DNA of 6,151 nucleotides from Planctomycetes bacterium RBG_13_46_10 (GTDB taxonomy: Bacteria; Planctomycetota; Phycisphaerae; Sedimentisphaerales; Anaerobacaceae): the NCBI GenBank assembly GCA_001824645.1, contig MHYD01000062.1, positions 16,398 through 22,548 of the forward strand, read 5' to 3'. A model generated the notes under the pieces. That model had not been told where the DNA came from. It worked only from the letters and a program-made list of their open reading frames with translations, and did no database searches. Shown piece after piece: positions 1 to 5,047 of the stretch. The position numbers and the translations under genes are program-made. Each line of letters begins with the position of its first letter. The first letter of the stretch is position 1.

Positions 1-442
1 TTTTTGTGAACCAAAGTATAGTCTCATACCGTCCCGAGAAACGTTTCGATGCATGTAAACCATGATTGAAATGCCAGATAATACGATTTCGAAGATTTAA
101 TCCAAGCTCTTTAAAGAGAGGATAGAAATATACGTCTAAAGGAAACACCTCTCCATTTTCTACATAATTGCCAACCTGCCAGCATAGGCTTCCATGAGGC
201 GACAGCACTCTTGTCAATTCTAAAAGAATTGGCCTAATAGTTTTTAAATATTCCTCAAGAGTTGTGCTATGCTCATAAGATTTGCCGACATTGTATGGAG
301 GGGATGTAATTATAAGCTGGATGTAATCCGTTGGGATATCCCTTAACACGTTTAAGCAATCACCTGCATAAAGGACTATTTTAGCATCTTCCTTAAAACC
401 ATCCCTGATATCAAGCATGTTATGTTTGAACAGATTATTCAT
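1..442 (-). CDS. Beta-class site-specific DNA methyltransferase, N-terminal part
   Basis: This is the first 147 codons of a SAM-dependent DNA methyltransferase; the rest lies beyond the left edge. Residues 46-51 read TSPPYN, the catalytic motif IV of amino-methyltransferases (N4-cytosine or N6-adenine). A predicted helix and a strand ending in GSLCWQVGNY (84-93) follow, then RNRIIWHF and SGRYETILWFTK (118-147), which resemble the motif VIII region of the family. Motif IV near the N-terminus with no FxGxG motif before it indicates the beta-class order, so motif I and the SAM site should be in the missing part. The ATG at 440-442 is preceded by AGGA (451-454, minus strand) with 8 nt spacing. 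GC is about 39% over 1-240, lower than in pdxA. It is collinear with the minus-strand gene 137 nt upstream. Target sequence and methylated base cannot be read. A restriction endonuclease partner, if any, would be outside the window. Confidence 0.9.
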   Translation of the reverse strand, partial: MNNLFKHNMLDIRDGFKEDAKIVLYAGDCLNVLRDIPTDYIQLIITSPPYNVGKSYEHSTTLEEYLKTIRPILLELTRVLSPHGSLCWQVGNYVENGEVFPLDVYFYPLFKELGLNLRNRIIWHFNHGLHASKRFSGRYETILWFTK

Positions 443-579
443 AAATATTGTCCTGTTTTATTTATAAAAGCTGCTGACATCTGTTTCTTCTTTGGTAATG
501 TTGTACATTGTGTGTTATTTCTCCGGCAAACAATCTGCGGTTATTGAGATGACGGGGATCATTCCATTGGTTATCGTTA
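443..579. other. Intergenic gap between two minus-strand genes
   Basis: The gap has no open frame worth calling. On the minus strand it holds the AGGA ribosome binding site (451-454) of the methyltransferase. Two weak stem candidates are present, 497-509 (5-bp arms, 3-nt loop) and 523-540 (5 bp with a bulge). Neither is followed by a T-run, so I do not call a terminator. Whether the methyltransferase has its own promoter cannot be decided by eye. Confidence 0.5.
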
Positions 580-1230
580 TCATCGTCGTATTGGCTCCAC
601 AGTACGAGGCTCAGTGTCCCGCCTCGGTTTCAAAAAATGGCTGATGTTCAATTCCTGTTCCGTAATCTTGTAGTTAGCGGCGTAACGCTCCGATATCTCT
701 TCCAACATCTGCTTGGCCCGGAAGGCGTACCAGCTATCGGGCCAGCGTTCCTCGATCTGCCGGCAGGCTTTCACCATTAAGCCATACTGCAACATTGGCA
801 ACCTGCCGATGCTTCGCCCGGCTGTGGCCCAGGGCAGCAACTCTTGCGCCTGAATGTCCTCCATTTCCTCGAGCGGCTTGAAATACAGCGTAGTTGGCTT
901 TATGATATCGCTTGGCAAAACGACACCGGGTGTGCGACCTGCAGGTCGGACCGGAGCCTGAGCAGGCTGCTGCACTGGTTGTGTCTGCGGTTGTGGTACT
1001 GGCTCTTGTGATTGTTCAGGTTTCTGCTCGTCGATTTTTTTCGGCTCCTCGAGAAACTGCTTATCCCGTTCAGCCATGCCGTAGAATCCTTTCGGTTTCT
1101 CCTCCTGTTTGGATTGTGTTTGCTGTGCAGGAGCAGGTGTAGTCCTGCCTGAGCGAAACTTCCCGATAATTACGATTACAATCACGACAACGACCGCAAA
1201 ACCGGTTATTTTTAACCAAAACGTATTCAT
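580..1230 (-). CDS. Membrane-anchored Pro/Gln-rich protein with TPR-like C-terminal helices, function unknown
   Basis: I do not recognise this 216-residue protein as a named family. It starts MNTFWLK, then has one hydrophobic Val/Ile-rich segment (about 9-23) followed by GKFRSGR, which suggests a single N-terminal anchor. Residues 30-100 are a low-complexity linker rich in Gln, Pro and Glu. Residues 117-200 look helical. The stretch QYGLMVKACRQIEERWPDS followed by YAFRAKQMLEEI (148-179) resembles a tetratricopeptide-type helical hairpin, as in proteins with a YPDSxYAxxA signature. By the positive-inside rule the basic GKFRSGR after the segment would favour a cytoplasmic C-terminus, but this is uncertain. 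I chose the ATG at 1228-1230 because a G-rich stretch (1235-1242, minus strand) lies just upstream and the membrane segment then sits at the N-terminus. An in-frame start at 1368 would add 46 residues encoded by the promoter and heptamer-repeat region, which I consider unlikely. The gene is divergent from ribE. Confidence 0.75.
   Translation of the reverse strand: MNTFWLKITGFAVVVVIVIVIIGKFRSGRTTPAPAQQTQSKQEEKPKGFYGMAERDKQFLEEPKKIDEQKPEQSQEPVPQPQTQPVQQPAQAPVRPAGRTPGVVLPSDIIKPTTLYFKPLEEMEDIQAQELLPWATAGRSIGRLPMLQYGLMVKACRQIEERWPDSWYAFRAKQMLEEISERYAANYKITEQELNISHFLKPRRDTEPRTVEPIRR
935..968. repeat. Two adjacent short palindromes inside the membrane-protein gene
   Basis: Positions 935-948 form a perfect 14-nt palindrome centred on CTGCAG. 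Six bases later, 955-968 form an inverted repeat with 6-bp arms (AGCCTG/CAGGCT) and a 2-nt loop. Both lie in the part of the minus-strand gene that codes for the end of the Pro/Gln/Ala-rich linker. They may be a by-product of repetitive codons or remnants of a palindromic element. No function is implied. Confidence 0.5.
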
Positions 1231-1254
1231 TTTACCGCCCCCGGCTTCAAGCCC

Positions 1255-1289
1255 ATTATTAATTGAAGATTGCTTATTGACGATTGAAT
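1255..1289 (+). repeat. Tandem heptamer repeat, five imperfect units
   Basis: The tract splits exactly into five 7-nt units: ATTATTA, ATTGAAG, ATTGCTT, ATTGACG and ATTGAAT. Four units begin ATTG, three begin ATTGA, and only the last two or three bases vary. This resembles the short tandemly repeated heptanucleotides described in cyanobacteria and seen elsewhere. A second tract with the same 7-nt period and ATT phase is at 4064-4098. The tract overlaps the -35 of the proposed ribE promoter. Confidence 0.6.
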
Positions 1290-1298
1290 ACTTATAAT
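1270..1298 (+). promoter_or_regulatory. Candidate sigma-70-type promoter for the ribE operon
   Basis: A perfect TATAAT (1293-1298) has TTGCTT (1270-1275) 17 nt upstream. The -35 matches the TTGACA consensus at only three positions, so the call rests on the -10 and the spacing. Transcription would begin near 1305, giving a leader of about 64 nt before the GTG of ribE. The region is AT-rich, so chance matches are possible. Confidence 0.5.
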
Positions 1299-1300
1299 CG

Positions 1301-1328
1301 ATTTTAAGGCTAAACTCTGGTTTTTCAA
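1301..1328 (-). promoter_or_regulatory. Candidate sigma-70-type promoter for the leftward membrane-protein gene
   Basis: Read on the minus strand, TTGAAA (1323-1328) and TAAAAT (1301-1306) are separated by 16 nt. Each matches its consensus at five of six positions. Transcription would start near 1294, giving a leader of about 64 nt before the ATG at 1230. The box lies directly beside the ribE -10 on the other strand, around a short AATCGATT palindrome (1296-1303), so the two promoters face each other and overlap. Confidence 0.45.
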
Positions 1329-1368
1329 TAATAAAAAAGTTAATTTCAAATATACCAAAGGCTTTCAA

Positions 1369-2037
1369 GTGTTTACGGGATTAATAGAGGCAATTTGCAC
1401 AGTAAAATCAAACCGCCAGACAAACAGCGGTGCATTATTGACCGTCGATTTGGGCGAATTGGACGGAGACTGCAAAATAGGTTCGACAGGCTCACTACAG
1501 GTCGGCGACAGCATCGCAATAAACGGTGTCTGCCTTACCATTGCATATTTAGCCCCGCAATTTATTGCGGGGTTTGATATAAGCACCGAAACATTGGCAA
1601 AAACAACTTTGGGCAAGATTAAGACCGGCTCGCCGGTCAATGTTGAACGAGCATTGAAAGCCACCGACCGGTTTGGCGGACATTTTGTCCAGGGTCATAT
1701 CGACGGCACCGCAATTATCAAAGCGATTAAAAGAGCCAGCCAGTTCGCCGATATAGAATTCTCAGCCGAGCCGGAACTGCTTGAACAGATGATAGTTAAA
1801 AGTTCAGTGTCGGTAGATGGGATAAGCCTGACGATTGCAAGCATGAACGACCATAGTTTCAGCGTGGCTCTAATACCTGAAACGCTGAAGAGAACCACGT
1901 TAGGAACAGCAAAGGTTGGCGATGTCGTGAATATCGAGACCGACATTATCGTAAAGACAGTTAAAAAACATATAGACAAAATTATGCCGCAAAAACAACC
2001 TTTGACCGTAGAGAGATTAAAACAATTAGGTTTTTAG
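1369..2037 (+). CDS. ribE: Riboflavin synthase, alpha subunit
   Basis: The enzyme converts two 6,7-dimethyl-8-ribityllumazine molecules into riboflavin and a pyrimidinedione, the last step of riboflavin synthesis, in the cytosol. The 222-residue protein starts with the family's typical MFTGLIEAI and has two tandem lumazine-binding domains (about 1-97 and 98-197). In the first, GDSIAINGVCLT (46-57) holds the conserved Cys55, followed by ETL and VNVERA (90-95). GGHFVQGHID (103-112) opens the second, followed by KSSVSVDGISLT (144-155) and IPETLKRTTLG (169-179). K144, D150, S153 and T155 align with E. coli Lys137, Asp143, Ser146 and Thr148. The start is GTG, supported by the conserved N-terminus, with AAAGG (1357-1361) 7 nt upstream. 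It is the first gene of the operon; the next starts 2 nt after its stop. No other riboflavin genes and no FMN riboswitch are visible. A strong hairpin lies inside the gene at 1553-1572. Confidence 0.97.
   Translation: MFTGLIEAICTVKSNRQTNSGALLTVDLGELDGDCKIGSTGSLQVGDSIAINGVCLTIAYLAPQFIAGFDISTETLAKTTLGKIKTGSPVNVERALKATDRFGGHFVQGHIDGTAIIKAIKRASQFADIEFSAEPELLEQMIVKSSVSVDGISLTIASMNDHSFSVALIPETLKRTTLGTAKVGDVVNIETDIIVKTVKKHIDKIMPQKQPLTVERLKQLGF
1553..1572 (+). repeat. Perfect hairpin within ribE
   Basis: Arms CCCCGCAA and TTGCGGGG pair over 8 bp, or 9 with the inner T-A, around a tight loop, and TTT follows. It codes for residues 62-68 (APQFIAG) of riboflavin synthase, a variable stretch after the NGVCLT motif. 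The shape is terminator-like, but it lies deep inside the gene and the T-run is short. It may instead be a dispersed palindromic element or a chance structure. Confidence 0.6.
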
Positions 2038-2039
2038 CT

Positions 2040-3050
2040 ATGACAAGAGCACCGCGAAATCGCACAATAACATTAACCGACAATGAGCGGGAAAATTATC
2101 GCCGTAAGCTATTAAAGATAGATAATCCTCTCTCGCTGGAGCAAATTCTGAACAAGGTTATCAACGCAGATATTTCCGAAGTAGTGGATTTGCTGCCCTC
2201 GCGGTTCGTGGACCTTCTCTTTATCGACCCGCCTTACAACCTAACCAAGACCTTTAATAACAGCTCATTTAAGCAAACCTCAGTTACGGAATATATGGGC
2301 TGGATGCAGTCCTGGCTGGAAAAACTCATACGATTACTCAAACCCAGCGCCTCAATATATATCTGCGGAGATTGGCGTTCTTCCTCGGCGATTCATTTAC
2401 TTTGTGAGAAGTATTTTATTGTCAGAAACAGGATCACTTTTGAAAGAGAAAAAGGCAGAGGAGCCAAAAAGGACTGGAAAAATAACTGCGAAGATATATG
2501 GTTCTGCACGGTTTCCAACGATTTCACTTTCAACGCAGACGCAGTAAAATTAAAAAGGAAGGTAATCGCCCCCTACCGCGAAAACAGCATACCCAAAGAC
2601 TGGGTGGAGGAAGAGAGCGGAAAATATAGATTAACTTACCCCTCAAATATCTGGACGGATATTTCAATTCCGTTCTGGTCAATGCAGGAAAATACGCCGC
2701 ATCCGACGCAGAAGCCGGAAAAACTGCTCGCCAAGATTATCCTTGCAAGTTCAAACGAAGCAGATGTTGTTTTTGACCCATTCGCAGGTGTTGGAACCGC
2801 TGGTGTCGTTGCAAAAAAGCTAAAAAGAAATTTTGTGATAGTAGAGGTAGATGAAGAATATTGTCTTTATGCAGAGAAAAGATTGGATATGGCAGAAAAA
2901 AATCATACCATTCAGGGATACTACGACTGTGTTTTTTGGGAAAGAAATACGCTAAGAGATATAAAAAGTAACGATACCAGAAGTAAAAAAAGCAGGTTTC
3001 TACAACCTATGCTTGTTGGTGCCCAAAGAAATGGGCGAAGATATGAATAA
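2040..3050 (+). CDS. Beta-class site-specific DNA methyltransferase (N6-adenine or N4-cytosine)
   Basis: This complete 336-residue SAM-dependent enzyme transfers a methyl group to an exocyclic amino group in DNA. DPPYN (63-67) is catalytic motif IV, and DPPY rather than SPPY favours N6-adenine. The motif VIII region is about 146-156 (DWKNNCEDIWF), and a likely target-recognition segment spans about 157-215. HPTQKP (221-226) is motif X and FDPFAGVGT (245-253) is the SAM-binding motif I. This IV-VIII-TRD-X-I order defines the beta class. The tail (about 304-336) is basic and may not be conserved. The ATG lies 2 nt after the ribE stop, with TTAGG (2026-2030) as a possible ribosome binding site, so translation is probably coupled. 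The 3' end overlaps the pdxA start by 8 nt. No endonuclease is adjacent, which suggests an orphan enzyme or an unseen partner. GC is about 41% over 2401-2640 against about 52% for pdxA (3061-3300), so it may have been acquired. Specificity cannot be read. Confidence 0.93.
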   Translation: MTRAPRNRTITLTDNERENYRRKLLKIDNPLSLEQILNKVINADISEVVDLLPSRFVDLLFIDPPYNLTKTFNNSSFKQTSVTEYMGWMQSWLEKLIRLLKPSASIYICGDWRSSSAIHLLCEKYFIVRNRITFEREKGRGAKKDWKNNCEDIWFCTVSNDFTFNADAVKLKRKVIAPYRENSIPKDWVEEESGKYRLTYPSNIWTDISIPFWSMQENTPHPTQKPEKLLAKIILASSNEADVVFDPFAGVGTAGVVAKKLKRNFVIVEVDEEYCLYAEKRLDMAEKNHTIQGYYDCVFWERNTLRDIKSNDTRSKKSRFLQPMLVGAQRNGRRYE

Positions 3051-4101
3051 AAATGGCAACCACAATTCGATATCCGAGCAGCCGGTCATAGGCATAACGA
3101 TGGGCGACCCTGCCGGTATCGGCCCGGAGATAATCGTAAAAGCTCTGGACGACCCTTTCATTCGCAAGGCGGCAAAGTTTATCGTCTTCGGCATGAACGA
3201 GCAGCTTTGCTATGCGGCTGATAAAGCGGAAATCGAGCCTTTCTGGGGCCGACACCAGCACGAGAAAATCAGCAGAGATTATCCATGCAAAGTCAGCGTA
3301 GCAGATTACGATGAATATTCAGTTCCGCCCTGGATTAAAGGCCCAAGCAAGGCCGCCGGTGAAGCATCAATAAGGTTTTGCCTCGATGCAATCCAGGCCG
3401 CTCAAGACGGCATTATAGACGCCGTGGTGACAGCACCTATCAGCAAAACGAGCTGGAAGCTGGCCGAGGCCGAATGGCCCGGACATACCGAGATGTTCGC
3501 CAAGCGGTGCAAATCCCCCAGAAAAGTAATGATGTTTGTTAGCGGGCCTTTGAAAATTGCCCTTGCCACCATCCACGAGGCGCTTTTCGAGGTGCGTCAC
3601 AAATTTACCATCGGCTGTGTGTTCGAGCCGATTGATTTATTAAACGATGCATTGAAAGAATACTTCGGCCTTGAAAATCCCAAGATCGGTGTTGCAGCAT
3701 TGAATCCCCATGCCGGCGAGAATGGCCAGTTCGGTGATGAAGAACAGCGAATAATATCTCCCGCTATTTTGCTTGCGCAGGAGCAGAAAATAAACTGCTT
3801 CGGCCCATTCCCAGCCGACACCCTATTTTTGCGGGCAAGTCACGGTGAATTTGACGGCGTCGTCGCTATGTATCACGACCAGGGCATGATACCCGTCAAA
3901 CTGCTCGATTTTGAAAATGCTGTTAATATCACTATCGGCATACCTATAATAAGGACATCGCCTGCTCATGGAACAGCTTTTGATATCGTCGGCAAGAACC
4001 TTGCCAATCCAAGCGGCATGAAAGCTGCCATTTCCACCGCTATACAAATGGTAACAACGAAGAAGAATGTAGAATTGAGAATTCATAATTTAGAACCGTA
4101 G
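3043..4101 (+). CDS. pdxA: 4-hydroxythreonine-4-phosphate dehydrogenase
   Basis: PdxA oxidises 4-phosphohydroxy-L-threonine with NAD(P)+. The decarboxylated product is condensed by PdxJ to pyridoxine 5'-phosphate, in the DXP-dependent vitamin B6 pathway. The sequence shows GITMGDPAGIGPEI (17-30), VVTAPISKTSW (128-138), PGHTE (146-150), NPHAGE (221-226), MYHDQG (276-281) and TSPAHGTAFDI (305-315). H148, H223 and H278 correspond to the family's three metal-binding histidines. From the chosen ATG the protein has 352 residues, slightly above the usual 330 or so. This ATG overlaps the methyltransferase stop by 8 nt. Upstream in-frame starts (TTG 3013, ATG 3031) would add 10 or 4 residues and cannot be excluded. 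The final residues (about 341-352) are encoded by a heptamer-repeat tract. rsmA follows after 8 nt, a pairing also known from E. coli. Confidence 0.96.
   Translation: MNKNGNHNSISEQPVIGITMGDPAGIGPEIIVKALDDPFIRKAAKFIVFGMNEQLCYAADKAEIEPFWGRHQHEKISRDYPCKVSVADYDEYSVPPWIKGPSKAAGEASIRFCLDAIQAAQDGIIDAVVTAPISKTSWKLAEAEWPGHTEMFAKRCKSPRKVMMFVSGPLKIALATIHEALFEVRHKFTIGCVFEPIDLLNDALKEYFGLENPKIGVAALNPHAGENGQFGDEEQRIISPAILLAQEQKINCFGPFPADTLFLRASHGEFDGVVAMYHDQGMIPVKLLDFENAVNITIGIPIIRTSPAHGTAFDIVGKNLANPSGMKAAISTAIQMVTTKKNVELRIHNLEP
4064..4098 (+). repeat. Tandem heptamer repeat at the 3' end of pdxA
   Basis: The tract divides into five 7-nt units: AGAATGT, AGAATTG, AGAATTC, ATAATTT and AGAACCG. Shifted by three bases, the inner units read ATTGAGA, ATTCATA and ATTTAGA, the same period and ATT phase as the tract at 1255-1289. 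It ends one base before the pdxA stop codon and supplies the last dozen or so codons. PdxA homologues do not need this tail, so the repeat may have replaced the original end of the gene. Confidence 0.55.
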
Positions 4102-4109
4102 TTCTGCAA

Positions 4110-5024
4110 GTGCAAACAAAACAACAAATCCGGCAGCTACTTACATCGGCTGGCGTTCGGCCAAATAAGCGGCTCGGCCAACATTTTCTTATAGACTTAA
4201 ATCTGATGCGCCTGCTTATAAATTCTGCGAACATCCAAGATAACGATGTTGTTCTGGAGGTTGGCTGCGCCACCGGCTCTTTAACCGAAGGTCTGGCTCA
4301 AAAAGCGGCAAAAGTTATAGCTGTTGAGCTTGATAAAACCCTTGCTGATATCGCAAAAAAACACCTGTCAAAAGCTGAAAATGTCGAGATTCTCAACGGC
4401 GACATCCTGAAAAATAAAAATACCATCAATCAAACCATTATAAAAACACTCCAGGCATCTCACAAAAAGAACGCAGGCAGAATCCTGCTGGTCGCAAATC
4501 TGCCATATAACGTTGCGGCTCCGGTGGTGCTGAATTTAGTCAAAGGCCCGGCAATAGCCGACTGGGCTACGCTGGGTTTCGCCCCAGCGAGTGCTATGTA
4601 TGTCACGGTCCAAAAAGAGGTCGCCGAACGAATGAGGGCAGGACCTGGCAGCAGTGACTACGGTATATTAAGCATATTACTCGGCGCAACCGGCGAAGTA
4701 AAAGTCATAAGGATTATAAAACCAACAGCCTTTTGGCCATCCCCGCAGGTTGATTCGGCAATGGTCAGCTTTGTCCGCCAAAAAGAAAAAGTAAATAAAA
4801 TTAAGGATATGTCCCTGCTCGCTGAAATTGTAAAGTTATTTATGAATCATCGCCGCAAGATGCTCAAATCCTGCATAAAATCCGTCGCCGGAAAACTCGA
4901 TAAAATTAACAATTGGACCGAAATCTTTGATAATTGTTCCATCGACTCAACACTCCGTCCCGAACAGCTTTCGCCGCAGGATTATGTTGCAATCGCAAAC
5001 CAATGCTGCTATAAAAATGTGTAA
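4110..5024 (+). CDS. rsmA: 16S rRNA (adenine1518-N6/adenine1519-N6)-dimethyltransferase
   Basis: RsmA (KsgA) dimethylates two adjacent adenines in the 3'-terminal hairpin of 16S rRNA using SAM, a late quality step in 30S assembly. The 304-residue protein has NKRLGQHFLID (19-29) at the N-terminus, VVLEVGCATGSLTE (47-60) as SAM motif I, VELD (72-75), NGDIL (96-100) and the catalytic NLPYN (130-134). QKEVAERM (168-175), PGSSDYGILS (179-188) and FWPSPQVDSA (208-217) follow, then a helical C-terminal domain with NHRRKML (246-252). Motif I has Cys and Ala where GPG is usual. A segment around 152-162 appears to be an insertion relative to E. coli KsgA and is encoded by a perfect hairpin. The start is GTG, 8 nt after pdxA, without a clear Shine-Dalgarno sequence, so coupling to pdxA is likely. 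Length and motifs indicate an intact gene. Confidence 0.96.
   Translation: MQTKQQIRQLLTSAGVRPNKRLGQHFLIDLNLMRLLINSANIQDNDVVLEVGCATGSLTEGLAQKAAKVIAVELDKTLADIAKKHLSKAENVEILNGDILKNKNTINQTIIKTLQASHKKNAGRILLVANLPYNVAAPVVLNLVKGPAIADWATLGFAPASAMYVTVQKEVAERMRAGPGSSDYGILSILLGATGEVKVIRIIKPTAFWPSPQVDSAMVSFVRQKEKVNKIKDMSLLAEIVKLFMNHRRKMLKSCIKSVAGKLDKINNWTEIFDNCSIDSTLRPEQLSPQDYVAIANQCCYKNV
4570..4589 (+). repeat. Perfect hairpin within rsmA
   Basis: Arms CGCTGGG (4570-4576) and CCCAGCG (4583-4589) pair over 7 bp with the loop TTTCGC. It encodes residues 154-160 (TLGFAPA), within a stretch that appears absent from E. coli KsgA. No T-run follows, so it is not a terminator. Confidence 0.6.
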
Positions 5025-5034
5025 GAGTCTTGAC

Positions 5035-5040
5035 AGGAGA
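5035..5040 (+). promoter_or_regulatory. Strong Shine-Dalgarno sequence for the secreted hydrolase
   Basis: AGGAGA lies 7 nt before the ATG at 5048 and fixes that start. It is the best ribosome binding site in the window, in contrast to the weak or coupled starts of the genes before it. This suggests that the hydrolase is translated independently even if it shares their transcript. Confidence 0.8.
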
Positions 5041-5047
5041 AATATTA

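Noticed and set aside
523..540. Terminator between the two minus-strand genes
   Set aside because: The stem has only 5 bp with a bulge, and no T-run follows on the minus strand.
1277..1298. TTGACG as the -35 of the ribE promoter
   Set aside because: It is a better match to consensus than TTGCTT, but it lies only 10 nt from TATAAT, which is too close.
1231..1368. In-frame 46-residue N-terminal extension of the minus-strand membrane-protein gene
   Set aside because: The stretch is AT-rich, contains the heptamer repeat and both promoter candidates, and would bury the membrane anchor 50 residues in. The ATG at 1230 has a G-rich upstream site.
1300..1368. FMN riboswitch before ribE
   Set aside because: The leader would be only about 64 nt, too short for the RFN element, and none of its conserved G-rich helices is visible.
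443..1368. Restriction endonuclease partner for either methyltransferase
   Set aside because: The only gene between them on the minus strand is a membrane-anchored low-complexity protein with no nuclease motif, and no other unassigned gene is present.
3013..3042. TTG (3013) or ATG (3031) as the pdxA start
   Set aside because: Neither has a clear ribosome binding site, and both enlarge the overlap with the methyltransferase. The ATG at 3043 gives the short overlap typical of coupled genes, though the evidence is not decisive.
5030..5035. Perfect TTGACA as a promoter -35 for the hydrolase
   Set aside because: A -10 at normal spacing would fall inside the coding region (5053-5058, GAAAAA), which does not resemble TATAAT. 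The hexamer overlaps the ribosome binding site.
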